Shown here: positions 42,863-54,598 of the stretch, piece by piece
How the letters are laid out: each line of letters begins with the position of its first letter
Numbering within the stretch: the first letter of the stretch is position 1
From: Neurospora crassa OR74A
Taxonomy: Eukaryota; Ascomycota; Sordariomycetes; Sordariales; Sordariaceae
Direction of reading: 5' to 3'
NCBI RefSeq assembly: GCF_000182925.2
Contig: NC_026507.1
Location: 682,001-746,000, forward strand
Length of the DNA stretch: 64,000 bases
The notes under the pieces: generated by a model
The model's database searches: none
What the model was told of the DNA's origin: nothing
The model's input: only the letters and a program-made list of their open reading frames with translations
Position numbers and translations under genes: made by a program

Positions 42863-45694
42863 GTTGACGTTTGGAGTTGTCACTAGATCTTTTGGAAAAG
42901 TGATTCTGAGTGTGAGTATTGTTGGGCGTAGAGGCAGGTAGAATGGCCATATGGAGACCAGTACTGTGTAGTGTAGCAGTCAAGTGCTATAAGATATCGC
43001 ACGTAGCTTGCGGGCCTGCAGGTGATGAGAAGGGGCTATGGCTGTCCTTGGTCCTGTTGTTCTGACATTCTTTCTCGACGAGACAAAGCAGAGTGTATGA
43101 AGCTCGAAGGGTACTGCATCATGGCTGCCGTCAAGGGGATTGAAGACACGATGGTGAACAAAGGGGGCAACAAAGAGGAAGACAATTGTGTTTCCGGTTC
43201 CGTCCACGATGTGTCGACAATGGACTGAAAAAAAAAAAAAACAAGAGTCTATTTTGAATTGGCAACGGAAGACTGTGATTGTTGGAGAGTACCGTAAGTG
43301 GTGGTCGACAATCGATGCTGAGGTGAACAGGGAGAGGGGAAGGACGGGAATAGTTAAGGAAGTGGAAGACGACGGATGGCTGTCGGCACTTGGAGCCAGC
43401 CGGTCACCATCTGTCCATCCAACTAAACTGAGTGAAATGTTGTGGGCAGAATGCTGAGTCATCACTCAGTAAATTGCTGCAAGAGGAGGAAAGCGGCAGA
43501 CATGATGTTGGACTCTTGGACGCGAGTCGTTCCTGCCTCGAGAGAACAGAGAGTGTCGACGAAGAAGGGGGTTTGTGCAGTTGAAGTTGTGCAAGCGGCT
43601 GTGCACATTATGCATCCACTTACCCTAACCTAGAACTGAAGTCACGGCGAACAGTGCCCGTCGGCTACCTCTAGGCCCGCTTCAATGCCTCTCACGCCAT
43701 TTGGCCAAGACCATCAATTGAATGCCGCCAGCGAACCACGATTCGACATTTTTGCCATGGCAATTCGGCCATTTTGACTGCGATTGCTTCCATCAGTATG
43801 TATTTTCCATCCCTGGATGTTAATATTCGGTGGAATATGGTTACTTACCTAGTTACTGATGATGATGTGGTAGGAAATGGTCCAACATTACCGCTCCGTC
43901 TCACTCCAAGACCTGACTCGAGAACCGGCAAGACCCGAAAAAGCCCATCGATGATCGTCGATCCAAAAGGATGGCGTTTACAGTGTATACCACCCACAAA
44001 CCGACCGACGACAATGCGAACCCACGTCCGCGACTGTGAACAGCAACAGTGGAAGCATTCGAAACACGTTCGACGGCAGATACCTATGTACTGTACTATA
44101 CCGTGTATACCTAAGTCGACATCCCATGGGCCGGAACATAAGACGCCAGTAGTGAAACGAGACAGGGGCCACCCAATGTCACGGCACATGGATGGAAAGG
44201 ACAGGTTAGACGGGCGCCTAATGTCAGTCATTTCTGGGCCATTCCGAAACCGTCCTGTCCGCCGTCCGCCGAGACTTTTCGTTGTGCTTCAAGTCATGGG
44301 CCATGGCTCCTCGGTGACGTTGTTGTGGTTATTAGCGAACATGGAAGCTCCAGGTGGTTCCGACTACCTAATCTACACTACATACTCCAGGCCTCGGATC
44401 TTCATCATGCTGGCGATCCCCAAGTTCCATCCATCCATCCATCCATCCAACACAGTCCAGTCCGGTTCAATGGTGCCGTGAGCGAGAGCGGCTCCATCCT
44501 CTAGCGTGGTGCCACTTTTCAAGGGCTTCTCATCTTACGATTGGCCAATCGCCCCAGAGCTCAGGTGCCTGGCCGTGCTTGGAGCTGGGAGTTGTCCCTG
44601 GCAACAACACTCGATGGGGGCGCACGAAAACAAAAATCCGAGCCAACAGTGGACATCGACAAGGGGGCCTTGGAGGGCGTCCGGTCGGCAAGTGAACGAA
44701 TGTGTGGTCAGCACGCACACCACTGGCACCGCCCTGACCAAGACGTCTCGTGAGGGCCTTGGCTCATCCCCGGCAAACGCCCCAATCAAACCCACTCTTG
44801 CCATTCAGCTTGGATCCCCGTTCGTCTGTTTCGTTTTACCACTCAGCTGTGTTGCTGTGTTGTTGTGATAAGACAACGGCGCATGTGTGTGTGTGCTGGC
44901 TGGCTGGCTGCTGCATCCTCCAACTGCAACCCATCAGCAAATTTCCCCCTCGACACTACACGATTGGTATCTGTCTCTCCATCCATCGTGTACCGTACCA
45001 CTCCCTCCCTCACCAGGTAGAGAGAGAGAGAGAGAGACAGAGGTACATACACACCGAGTATCCACACAGAGCCCGTAACGCGTCCAGTCGCGAGCCAGTG
45101 GGCTCTATAGGACCAGACAGGCTACTTTACCTAGGTAGGTAGACGACCGACGGAGAAGCCCTGCAGCCAGACAGACGCCAGACACCAGGGAGCGGCGGCC
45201 GTTCGTAGAGTGCCTGCATCGCCAGGCATTGCACCATCCGCTCGCGTGGCCATCCCGTCCAGCATCATCGCATCGCCTTGCACACGGGGCATCGAGACAT
45301 CATCCCGACATCATCCCACCTCGATACTGTTCTGAGCCCAAGCGCGCGACGAGATTCGCTAGGTCGTCCGGCTTGCGCGTGCGTGAGGTAAGGCTGACAC
45401 TGCACCTACTCCAAGCTGCTGCCCACATGGCTCACACGGACCCGGACGCGCACATCAACAGTGCAGGGGGACTGCAAGGAAAACAAACAGCTGACAGCTC
45501 TTTGCTTCAATCAACAGTCTACCCGGGAACGATACCATTCACCTAATACCTACATCCTCGTCTGGCTCAGTCCTCTGCGCAAATACGATCGCTACGACGA
45601 CGACGACGACGACGACAACGAAGAAGAAGAAGAAGAAGACGACGACGACGACGACTCCCTCTACTCTACTAGTCTATCGCTACCATACCCAACA
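42863..45694. promoter_or_regulatory. Divergent 2.8-kb region, kinase and C2H2 regulator
   Basis: Contains the kinase promoter and a long upstream region of the C2H2 regulator. It has a 14-nt A run (43228-43241), an ACCTCTAGG motif (43667), CCAT repeats near 44430, and a GAC/GAA run (45596-45655) just before the regulator start. No other gene supported. Long upstream regions are common for fungal developmental regulators. Confidence 0.5.
45596..45655. repeat. GAC/GAA triplet run upstream of C2H2 gene
   Basis: Runs of GAC and GAA triplets in frame with, but upstream of, the chosen start codon; would code Asp/Glu if translated. Confidence 0.75.
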
Positions 45695-48490
45695 ATGATG
45701 TCGAATCCTCCTCTATCCGGCGTCACTCGCCCACGGCAGCGGCTACATCGGCGTCAAAATTCGACTCCATCCGCCTTCGAAGCTGTCAAAATCGCTCCCT
45801 TGCCGACTTTTCCACAACAACAGCATCAACGCCCTCACATGGGCCATCGACGAGGCGTTAGCCTGGATACTCGGCGTCACCCTCTCATGTCTTCAACAAT
45901 CACAACCACGTCCCATCAAGACTACTCAACCCTCGTCAGCACGACGGGCCCAGACACAGGAATACCCACGAGTCTGCCAGCGGCACCACAGGATATCCTA
46001 GCACAGCAGCAACACCAGGCGCACCTTATAGCACGCCCTAGCTCCAGCCAAACCGACTACAGTGACCTGTCGAGTGACAGCGGCGACTCGTTTCTACTAT
46101 CGCCCCATGGCACACCACATCAACGAAACCACTTCATGGATGGATTGGCCTCGCAGGGCCCGATACCCGAACTGTCCCTGTCCTACGATACCTACATAGA
46201 TCCCAACTTTGACGCTATGATGAAGAGGAACCAGGTCAGCTATGACAGCAACAACAATAATGTCATGGCCTCATCGTCCTCTGCCACCCCAAATTTTGAC
46301 TTCTTTGCCTCGGACGCGGCGCTCTCCACTCCGAACTTTATGAGCTTTCCGGACCAAAGCCCCGCAGGGACGGGACAAGGAGGCTGGATATCAGAGGGCG
46401 AGGCATCCAACATCCAGTTGCGCCGAGCGTCAAGGCGGGTAAGCGTTGGATTAAACAACAGCCTCATAGACAAACTTGCAAAGTACGAGCCTATGGCGAA
46501 TGGACAGAGGCCAGAAACACCTCCTATGCACAATGCCGCCGGTAAGCACGCAGGATCTGACGTGTTGGGCGGGAATACTGAAGATGAGGCAGGATTCTAT
46601 CCCCCAACACCCATGGAAACACCACACGATCGCTTCATGAAACAACAAGCAACACAGCAGCAACAGCATCAGCAGCAACAGCAACAGCAACAAACACTAA
46701 GGCCCAGCAGGTTTGCAGATGATTACGACGAGTCGATGGAGGAAACACTCAAACCCATACGAGGGCACCGGAGCAATCGCAACTCGGGCATTTTCCAGGA
46801 ACTGCGCCAGCAGGCAGAGGCTATGGCTGCTGCTGCACCTGCAACGTCCCAAGCCGACAGCATGCCCACGACGTTCCAATCGCACACGCTTCCTGCAGCT
46901 CAAGACGAAGACTTGTTAAGGATCCACTCTGACTTCATCAAGCTGGAGCACGGTTTCACTTTCCCTGACATGGGGTCGCAGATGGGGCCACAGATCGGAT
47001 CGCAGATGCAGGGACTTGGGGGGATGAGCCCTTTCGACAACAAGCCGGACCTTGGACCTCCATCAGAATATGGCGATGCTGATCCACAAGCCGCCAGTCG
47101 CCAGAGTTCAGTTTCTCCCTCGCGCCGCGGCTCCCCGCACCGACGAACCGACTCGATTGCCTCCATCGCCAGTGCTGCCAGCATTGCTAGCATCAACATT
47201 GAAGAGACCAAGACCGAAACTGGCGTGACTCTCGACGACATTGCCCAGTACATTGAAGGTCCCGATCCCGCCGATGGCAAATGGGTATGCACATACGAAG
47301 ACTGTCGGAAACGGTTCGGCCGCAAAGAAAACATCAAGAGCCACGTACAGACACACCTTAATGACAGGCAATACCAATGTCCAACCTGTAAAAAGTGCTT
47401 TGTGCGCCAACATGACCTCAAACGCCACGCCAAGATCCACACGGGCATCAAGCCATACCCATGCGAATGCGGTAACAGCTTCGCGCGACATGATGCACTC
47501 ACACGACACCGGCAGCGGGGCATGTGCGTTGGTGCTTTCGACGGCATCGTGCGCAAGGTGGTCAAGCGTGGCCGGCCACGGAAGAACAGGCCGGATATGG
47601 AGGAGAGAAAGGACAAGAGCGATCGCACGAGAGATCGGTCAAGGAGCCATCATTCGACCAGCAGCTCCGTCAGCAGCTTTTCAGGCTATTCCGATAGCTC
47701 GGTGCCCAACTCTCCCGGGAACGACTACGATCACATAATCGACGACGAACAGTTCCCTGGCTTGTTGGATATGCCAATGGGAAATGTTCCCAATCTGCCA
47801 CCGAGCATTGTATCGGGTCATGCCGGTCATGGGCATGGTGCGATGCCTAGTTCATCGACGATGAACCCGGCTGCAGCTACCATGTCGGTATCGTCAGTGT
47901 CTTCAGCGCCCATGCCGAGCTTCGATCCGAGGGTAAATGAAGTCATGAACGTGGACTCGCCAGCATCGAGAAACTACGCCCATTCGCCGTCAGCTGTGAG
48001 TAACTATAGTCATGCAAGCCACCCGTCGATATCGATTACCGAACATCACGGACCAGGGTCGGATTTTGGGCTTCCCGGATCACAGAATGCTGCATCGCCA
48101 GCCAAGAGTGCTGTGAGTCACTATACGCCGCCGGAGTTGTCGAGTAGCTCGTCACCACCCACGCATACCCAGCAGCAACAAGGCAGTCAGGGACCAACGT
48201 ACTACGATTTGGATCCTAGTCATGGTGGCATGTCCAACATTCCAGGTCCCGCCACAAGCATGGGGATGGGCGCGGCGGTCGGTCCCACACATGTCGATCC
48301 AACGAACATGCTTTTACATGGGTATGAGCACCAAATGGATCAGAACTTGATGCTCGGGAACTTGGACGGTATGACCAAATTCGAGGTTATGGAGGGGTAC
48401 GACGCAGCGACCGAAGTAAATATGTTTGGAGATGCTCATGAAGGCGATGGGAGTGGCCACGATGGGAGTAATATGTACTTCGGGTCATGA
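45695..48490 (+). CDS. C2H2 zinc-finger transcription factor, SWI5/ACE2-like
   Basis: 931 aa from the first in-frame ATG (MMSNPPLSGVTRPRQRLHRR). Three fingers occupy about residues 529-612. Finger 1 holds FGRKENIKSHVQTHL, finger 2 CFVRQHDLKRHAKIH, and finger 3 is the shortened CECGNSFARHDALTRH type. An AT-hook-like KRGRPRKNRP follows directly. This exact order (RxNI-SH-QTHL, FVRxHDLxRH, short CxCG finger, KRGRPRK) is that of yeast Swi5 and Ace2, which drive daughter-cell and septum genes; in filamentous fungi Ace2 homologs affect conidiation and cell-wall traits. Long Gln- and Ser-rich flanks surround the fingers. The frame is open upstream to 45461 with an Asp/Glu run but no ATG. DNA-binding role is secure, exact orthology less so. 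Confidence 0.88.
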   Translation: MMSNPPLSGVTRPRQRLHRRQNSTPSAFEAVKIAPLPTFPQQQHQRPHMGHRRGVSLDTRRHPLMSSTITTTSHQDYSTLVSTTGPDTGIPTSLPAAPQDILAQQQHQAHLIARPSSSQTDYSDLSSDSGDSFLLSPHGTPHQRNHFMDGLASQGPIPELSLSYDTYIDPNFDAMMKRNQVSYDSNNNNVMASSSSATPNFDFFASDAALSTPNFMSFPDQSPAGTGQGGWISEGEASNIQLRRASRRVSVGLNNSLIDKLAKYEPMANGQRPETPPMHNAAGKHAGSDVLGGNTEDEAGFYPPTPMETPHDRFMKQQATQQQQHQQQQQQQQTLRPSRFADDYDESMEETLKPIRGHRSNRNSGIFQELRQQAEAMAAAAPATSQADSMPTTFQSHTLPAAQDEDLLRIHSDFIKLEHGFTFPDMGSQMGPQIGSQMQGLGGMSPFDNKPDLGPPSEYGDADPQAASRQSSVSPSRRGSPHRRTDSIASIASAASIASINIEETKTETGVTLDDIAQYIEGPDPADGKWVCTYEDCRKRFGRKENIKSHVQTHLNDRQYQCPTCKKCFVRQHDLKRHAKIHTGIKPYPCECGNSFARHDALTRHRQRGMCVGAFDGIVRKVVKRGRPRKNRPDMEERKDKSDRTRDRSRSHHSTSSSVSSFSGYSDSSVPNSPGNDYDHIIDDEQFPGLLDMPMGNVPNLPPSIVSGHAGHGHGAMPSSSTMNPAAATMSVSSVSSAPMPSFDPRVNEVMNVDSPASRNYAHSPSAVSNYSHASHPSISITEHHGPGSDFGLPGSQNAASPAKSAVSHYTPPELSSSSSPPTHTQQQQGSQGPTYYDLDPSHGGMSNIPGPATSMGMGAAVGPTHVDPTNMLLHGYEHQMDQNLMLGNLDGMTKFEVMEGYDAATEVNMFGDAHEGDGSGHDGSNMYFGS

Positions 48491-49650
48491 GACGAGTGAG
48501 CATGAAGAGGTGGCTGTGGGTTGATCATCTGCTTTGCATCTTTTGTTTTTGGTTTGGGTTTTTGGTTTGCGCTTTTTGGTTCTTTTGTGGGTCCGCGTCG
48601 TTGGGAAGGTTAACTTAATGACTGGACATCTACCTACCTACTCTTCTGATCTGTAGAAGAGGCCTAATGCACACCGCAGGTTATTAATGGGACGGCGGCG
48701 ACTGTCCGACGCGCTTCAAAAGGACAGGGAATAATCATCTCCGGTCAAACGGGGACAACGGGAAGGAAATGTACGAGTACGGTACTGATTTGGGGGTTAT
48801 TCAATTTTCTTGGTTCCTCTTCCGTTGGTGTCTGGAAAATAACAAGGCGGAAAAGGGGAAGAGACATAATGGGAAGGCGGTTTAGGAGGAAAGGACGTAT
48901 GGACACGAACCCTGTCGGCGTCACTTGTTTTGTTTTGTTTTGTTTACTCTATTGGAAAGGGGCGGTCAATAGGTACCTACCTACCTACCTACCTACCTAG
49001 GTACATACGTAGTAGTGTTCAATGTTTTTTTTTTTTTCTGGCTAGAGCTGTTTTGGGATAAATCAATCTTGGTCGATTTCTCCCCGTTTTGGATGAAGCT
49101 CGTATTGCCCCTGCTCGTCACTATCGTGACTTTGGCCCGTTGAATGTCTCGCATCGTTGGGTAGGTAGCACGTGGTCGTGATTGCCTCACCGGCAGCCAA
49201 GACAGCTAAACATCGATATGTGTGCACGAGCCACCTGCCTCACCTTGACATCCACTGTGTATTTACTGTGACAACACCGTGACATGGAAAGCCCCACCAT
49301 CGTCGCCGACTGGACCTCACTTCGTTGGTAGTGTAGTGCCTGGGGTCACTGCAAGAGAGCTGGAGCGTCCATCAGGCACTGTCAGATTCCATTGCTGTTG
49401 GGCTCAACAACTTCCGCCCTTTTCTCATACGTCTCAACAGCAACTATCAATTTGTATCCCAAGTTCATTTCCAATCAACTTTACCTCGTACTTGAGTAGT
49501 CAACCATCATCTCCGATTCCACAACGAGCACCCCGAAACCACGCGAGCATCTCATAGCATCAAATAAAATCAACACCGACAAAAACATACCCAACTCATA
49601 TTCAGTCCAGTTCAAATTCTCGACGGAGGTTCCCAGGGCAATCAGACGAG
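48491..49650. other. Intergenic region
   Basis: 3' region of the C2H2 regulator and promoter of the MYND gene. It holds a CTAC repeat at 48971-49004 and a T run near 49026. No gene seen. Confidence 0.5.
48971..49004. repeat. CTAC microsatellite in GGTACC palindrome
   Basis: AGGTAC, then six CTAC units, then CTAGGTAC, forming an imperfect palindrome. Confidence 0.85.
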
Positions 49651-52600
49651 ATGACGACGACACCAGATACTACCACCACACCCAAATCCAAACTCATACA
49701 ACAACAACAACAACAACCCTTTGATCCCCTATCCACCACCCCAGCAACCAACCTCGTTTCTCCCCTCCCACCCGATCTAGACGCCGATGTCCTCGTTGTT
49801 GGAGGGAGAGATGTTCGGCATATTTTGTATACTGCTTATGCCGAAATTGGGGAGCATAAATTGCAAGAAAGTGGCGAGAGCAAGAGGAGGAGGGACAACA
49901 GCAGGAGGAGCAGTCTAGGTCTAGGAGAGAGCAGGAGGAGGAAAATCGATGTTACGGTGAGTCATGAGGACAAGTACGTGGTGGCGAGGAATGTGTTGGT
50001 GTTGAGTCTTCTTTTGGGGGTGGATTTGGATGGTGCTGGAGCGGGAGGAAATGGGGAGGGGAGTGGTAATATGGAGGTGGAAAAGGATGCGGAGGAGGCG
50101 GGTGCGGAGCAAATGGATGTGGAGGAGGGGGCTGAGAAGGAGGCGGATGTGAAGGAGGGAGATGATAAGGACAAGGATGCGAAAGGAAAGGCTGCAATGG
50201 AAAAGCTCGCCAGGATATGGGACATTTACTACACCCGATTCCTTCCCGATCCCGAAACGCGCAACTTACTAGCTTCCCAGGCGGAAAAGTTATGTCAGGT
50301 ATCGAAGACGATGGAGGACTGGGAGCAAGGACCATACGGCGGGACGATACACTTGGTCAACCAAAAGAGCTTGGACGCGGTGAGAGGTGTTTGGGAACAA
50401 TACGCCGAAGCAGCAAGGTCAGCACTTCATACAGAGAAGGTCCGAGAACTTCATTCAGCTCTTGTCGAGGGGATGCGGTCATCGCCCGACGAGCAGCGCC
50501 AGAAGTGGGCCTTAGGCTCTTCGGTAGCGCCGTTGACTGTGCTCTTGAAGGATCAGATCGGGTTCTACGTTCAAGTGGCGTGGGAGTTTGACCAGAACAT
50601 AGCCAACGCAATGATGCTGTTTCCCAACCCTACGTTTGCCGCCGGTTTGTTATCCGAACCGGATTCCGAGTCCGAGTCCGAATCGCAATCCCCGGGCCGC
50701 CGTCGTCGTCTCGCTTACCCCTCCAATGGCGTGCTGGGGTACCATCTCGCGCTGATCAAGGCTCCTCTCACCGAGCTCTCCCCGCTGCGCATTGACAGAG
50801 ACGGCAACGACTTCAAGGACGGCATTGACGAGGACCCCAATGGGCACATGACAGCCCTCCGCGTAGCGATGCACCAATTCACTCAATGGTCTCTTGCCTT
50901 CCGGGAGCTGGCGGCCGCGGAGCAAAAGGGACTGACGATTCGGTTCGCGGTAGACGGCTGGTTCCCCCTTTGCCAGTCACTCCTTCACCCACCAGCCGCG
51001 GCGAAAACCAAGAAACAGTTCGACATAATCGACACTACCGACCTCTCTTCGCTTTGGGACCCCTCTGCAGCTGGAGTTCCCGACCCGCCTGGCCTTCTTG
51101 GGCTGCTGGTAGCCGCCAAGCGATTACTCAAAGACCGCGCTTCTTCGACGCTGGTTCTGGACGACGGGGACGGGCTTTCGCTAGTCGATGATAATGTTAA
51201 CGGCGATGGCAACATGGACTCTAATAATTCTAGTTCTGCCCAGGCTGAGGCTTCGATTTTCGCTAACAGCACGACCGGCGCGTTTATTCTGGGTATGGCA
51301 CCGGTGGAATATTGGAGTAATGCTAGTGTCAAGGCGACGGTGGATGAGTGTCTTTTGGCCGCGAGTAGTCTGTATGATGAGGATCGTGAACAACTTCAAG
51401 GGCTTGATAAGGGCCAGGAGGGTATGGCTGCGGCTGCGGCTGCTAGGGTGAAGAAGGTGGAGGAACAGGGACTGCACATTAGTAATCGGCTTTCTAGGAA
51501 ACATTCTAGGTGGCTTGCTCCTGGGCGGCAGCAGCAGCACGGCGGAAAGTGGGGGAAGTCACCGGTCGTCAACGTCGATGCAAAGGAACTGGCGGAGGCG
51601 GCGTGGAGTGTTTATAAGGATTCGGTGATTTACCAGATCGAGGGTCAGCGGGTGGTGCATGAGGGGCAAGATTTGATTAAGATATCCTGGGGTAAGGGTC
51701 TGTGGCAGACCTTTATGGACTTTATCGGCGTGGTTGGTGGCCAGTTTGAGATGGATAGGGAGGAGTTCCGGCAAGCTATCATGGAAAAGATTGGCGGTAA
51801 TGTCGTGCAGGATACCTTGTTGGAAAAAGTGTTGGGGGAGGTGGTGTCTGGGTCGACGACGGCAACTGAGGCGGAAGCGGATGGCTGCCCCGTGTTTACT
51901 GCCAGCTTCGACGTCACTTCGGGTACTCTCACGACCATCACCGGCCATTTGGATTTCATTACGGGAGAGGACAAGCAATTACTGGCTGATAAGACGGTCC
52001 CCATCAGTCTTCGACAGTCTTCTCCGTGGACTATCGACATTGTCTTGGGCGCCGGGACACTCGTCAAACCACTCGTCTTCCCGACTCCCGTCCTTAAAGA
52101 AGGCAGCAAAACTCGCGTCGCTCGCAAGTCAGGGTACATTGAAGTGATCGCGCCCGCGATCCTCAACCCTCTCGCTGCAAAAGTGCTAGACGAGTACATT
52201 TTCCCTACGGTCCTTCAAACCACCGAGTCATCGTCAGAGACAAGCCAGCTCGTCCCCACCACCCTCAACGCCCCCACGGTAAACCTCGACTCGCTCCCCA
52301 TCCTTTCGATCTCCGACACCTCTGGACTCTCATTTCTCGGGCCCTTAGCTTCCTCCATGTATTCGCCCCGCGAACTCCACGAGCGTCAAGCCGCTTTGGA
52401 AAAGGGTCTGCCTGAAACCAGCTGGGACTCGGCAAGACTGAACCTCAAGGAGTCTCTCCATACCATGATCAATATCGCTGCCGGCCTACAAGTGGGACAG
52501 TCCGGTCTTTTCGCCCTCTGCCCCGTTTCCGGGTCCGGGTCCAGTTCATCGTCATCGGGTGGTAGGCACATCCTCATCCTCGTTTCCGCGATCCGACTCG

Positions 52601-53313
52601 ATTGCAGCGCTCAGTCTGGTGGCGGGATAGTTATCGACGCAGCCGTGCTGCCGCTTACTCACTCTCTCCTTGCCAAAAAGAACAACAAGAACAATGACGA
52701 TGATGAAGACCTCCAATCCTTCCTCGTCCTCCTCCGTACCCTCGACTGCGTCGACCTCTCCGTCACCGACGCCGAGCTCGCCCTCTGGAAATCCATCCTC
52801 CCTTCTTTTGCGGAGCGCTGCCGTACCTGGTCCCATTCCCCCTCGTCATGCGAATACGCCACCACCGGCCAGGTTCCCTTGAGCCTCAAAAATGGCGACC
52901 CCGTCCTCTGTACCTGCGGCACCGGCCATTTCCCACCCAACTACCTCTCCTTACCCCTCTGGGAGTCCGCCGCCGCGCCGCACGCCACGCGCGTGGCTAT
53001 TTCCGCTCCGTATTGCTCACCTGTCGTGGAAAAGGTGGTGTTTGATCCGGTTTTGGCGAAAAAGATTGCCGAGCGCGGGCTGGAGGAGGCACTTCGGAAA
53101 AAGGAGGAGAGGTGTAGGTCCTGTGGAAAGGGGGAGGAAGAGCTGGTGGAGGAACGAAAAGCAAACGGGGGGGAGACAGCGGGGAAAACGGCCGAGGTGT
53201 TGAGGAAGTGTGCGAGGTGTTTGAAAGTCAAGTATTGTAGCGCCGAGTGTCAAAGGAGGGATTGGAAGACGCATCGGACGGAGTGTGTGGAAAGTGAGGA
53301 GCATCATCGGTAG
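49651..53313 (+). CDS. DUF4470-like and MYND zinc-finger protein
   Basis: 1,220 aa in one exon, ATG start. Residues about 45-125 (ADVLVVGGRDVRHILYTAYA, later YVVARNVLVLSLLLG) match the DUF4470 fold common in fungal MYND proteins and related to dynein-assembly factor N-termini. An acidic Glu/Asp insert follows (about 130-185). Central parts (FTQWSLAFRELAAAEQKGLT) fit the same family. The C-terminus (about 1154-1215) is a MYND finger: CRSC, a 27-residue spacer, CARC, YCSAEC, and the KTHRTEC end. The spacer after the first Cys pair is longer than the usual 7-11 residues. MYND fingers bind proline-rich partners. Exact role unknown. Confidence 0.8.
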   Translation: MTTTPDTTTTPKSKLIQQQQQQPFDPLSTTPATNLVSPLPPDLDADVLVVGGRDVRHILYTAYAEIGEHKLQESGESKRRRDNSRRSSLGLGESRRRKIDVTVSHEDKYVVARNVLVLSLLLGVDLDGAGAGGNGEGSGNMEVEKDAEEAGAEQMDVEEGAEKEADVKEGDDKDKDAKGKAAMEKLARIWDIYYTRFLPDPETRNLLASQAEKLCQVSKTMEDWEQGPYGGTIHLVNQKSLDAVRGVWEQYAEAARSALHTEKVRELHSALVEGMRSSPDEQRQKWALGSSVAPLTVLLKDQIGFYVQVAWEFDQNIANAMMLFPNPTFAAGLLSEPDSESESESQSPGRRRRLAYPSNGVLGYHLALIKAPLTELSPLRIDRDGNDFKDGIDEDPNGHMTALRVAMHQFTQWSLAFRELAAAEQKGLTIRFAVDGWFPLCQSLLHPPAAAKTKKQFDIIDTTDLSSLWDPSAAGVPDPPGLLGLLVAAKRLLKDRASSTLVLDDGDGLSLVDDNVNGDGNMDSNNSSSAQAEASIFANSTTGAFILGMAPVEYWSNASVKATVDECLLAASSLYDEDREQLQGLDKGQEGMAAAAAARVKKVEEQGLHISNRLSRKHSRWLAPGRQQQHGGKWGKSPVVNVDAKELAEAAWSVYKDSVIYQIEGQRVVHEGQDLIKISWGKGLWQTFMDFIGVVGGQFEMDREEFRQAIMEKIGGNVVQDTLLEKVLGEVVSGSTTATEAEADGCPVFTASFDVTSGTLTTITGHLDFITGEDKQLLADKTVPISLRQSSPWTIDIVLGAGTLVKPLVFPTPVLKEGSKTRVARKSGYIEVIAPAILNPLAAKVLDEYIFPTVLQTTESSSETSQLVPTTLNAPTVNLDSLPILSISDTSGLSFLGPLASSMYSPRELHERQAALEKGLPETSWDSARLNLKESLHTMINIAAGLQVGQSGLFALCPVSGSGSSSSSSGGRHILILVSAIRLDCSAQSGGGIVIDAAVLPLTHSLLAKKNNKNNDDDEDLQSFLVLLRTLDCVDLSVTDAELALWKSILPSFAERCRTWSHSPSSCEYATTGQVPLSLKNGDPVLCTCGTGHFPPNYLSLPLWESAAAPHATRVAISAPYCSPVVEKVVFDPVLAKKIAERGLEEALRKKEERCRSCGKGEEELVEERKANGGETAGKTAEVLRKCARCLKVKYCSAECQRRDWKTHRTECVESEEHHR

Positions 53314-54259
53314 GCTTAGTTAGGCCTGGGCCCATCAGGGAAGGGGAGGGGAGGGGAGGGGAAGAGCGAGACTGATCAGTTGAAGTTGCTTGTGCTTATT
53401 CATTAGTTCGTTGTTGAACGTATGAGTTCGATATCTCTAAAGCTTCATTAGTTTAGCTTGATAGCTCCAACAACTGAAGCTTTTGTCCCATTTGCTGCTT
53501 TATTGCTCTTGTTTGTTTGTTTGTTTTTTGACTGAAAAGTTACAAACTGTTATCGAGATGCTGCTTGGTTAATCAATGTATATGATACAGGACCGAGTAT
53601 CACAAAAGCTTCAGTGACTTAGTAATTACCTTTATTTCTGTAACCTTACAAACGAGACTGGAGAGCGTGGTGGATTTCCAGGCTTGGGTGTGTATGTGGC
53701 TACGGATGGCGGCACATGAAAGGATCACGAAGTTCCTGCGGCGGGAAATGGAGGGATAGTGCGCTAGCGTGCATGCTCATCATTTCAGCAGGCATGTTGT
53801 TAGTGCATTGACGCATAAGCACCGCCAGACAAACTTGCAATCATGCAAAAGTCCATTTTGAGGGGTATTTCATCAACACTCCGTGACTCTCCCTCTCTCT
53901 CTTGTCCATTGTCTTTATGTGGCTTGGTCAAGATATCAGCTTCACTTGACATTGTCCTTGTTGTCTTGACGTCCCAAAATTACACAAACAAACATTGATG
54001 TTATTCCGATGATTCCCTTCCAAGCCGGTCACACTTCCCCGTTCACATCGCATTGTAGCTGCTACCCTCTTCGATTCCCACTACTAAGACATTCTAGACC
54101 CCGATTCAATAACAGGTCTCGGATATCCCTTCCTTTCCCTTCCCTTCCGTGCTCGAAGATCTCATCTTAGAATAGTTTATATATACACTACCTACACGTA
54201 TGTACTAGTGTAATTTGCTTGTACCATTGATTGCGTGTATCATGAAATCCATTATGAAA

Positions 54260-54288
54260 TCCATCCATCCATCCATCCATCCATCCAT
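54260..54288. repeat. (CCAT)n microsatellite
   Basis: About seven tandem CCAT units. Confidence 0.85.
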
Positions 54289-54531
54289 TCACTAACAGAT
54301 CAAACAAGTACAGTGAACGGATCGCACGCAATGAATGAATAAATAAATAAGTAAATAGTACGTATCACCAAAGCCCGTCCGTCGCGTCGCATAGATAGGT
54401 AATCTCCCCTATTCTGTTGGTGTAGAGTACAGTACTATGTATATCAATGCGCGCAGTTCATCCCGTTCCCGAAGTTCCAGTTGTAAGAGTCCAATCCGGT
54501 CCGGTCATGTCATGTCTCCTGTTTCCTGTTA

Positions 54532-54598
54532 GTCACCTGTCACCTCGCTATCAGCTGTCACCTCGCTGTCAGCCGTCACCTGTTTGTCAGTGTCAGTG
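54532..54598. repeat. 18-bp GTCACCTCGCTNTCAGC repeat
   Basis: Two clear and one partial unit in tandem, ending in GTCAGT repeats. Confidence 0.65.

Noticed and set aside
42980-43465. 161-codon minus-strand frame upstream of the kinase
   Set aside because: Composition is not protein-like, and a Phe run comes from the A tract at 43228.
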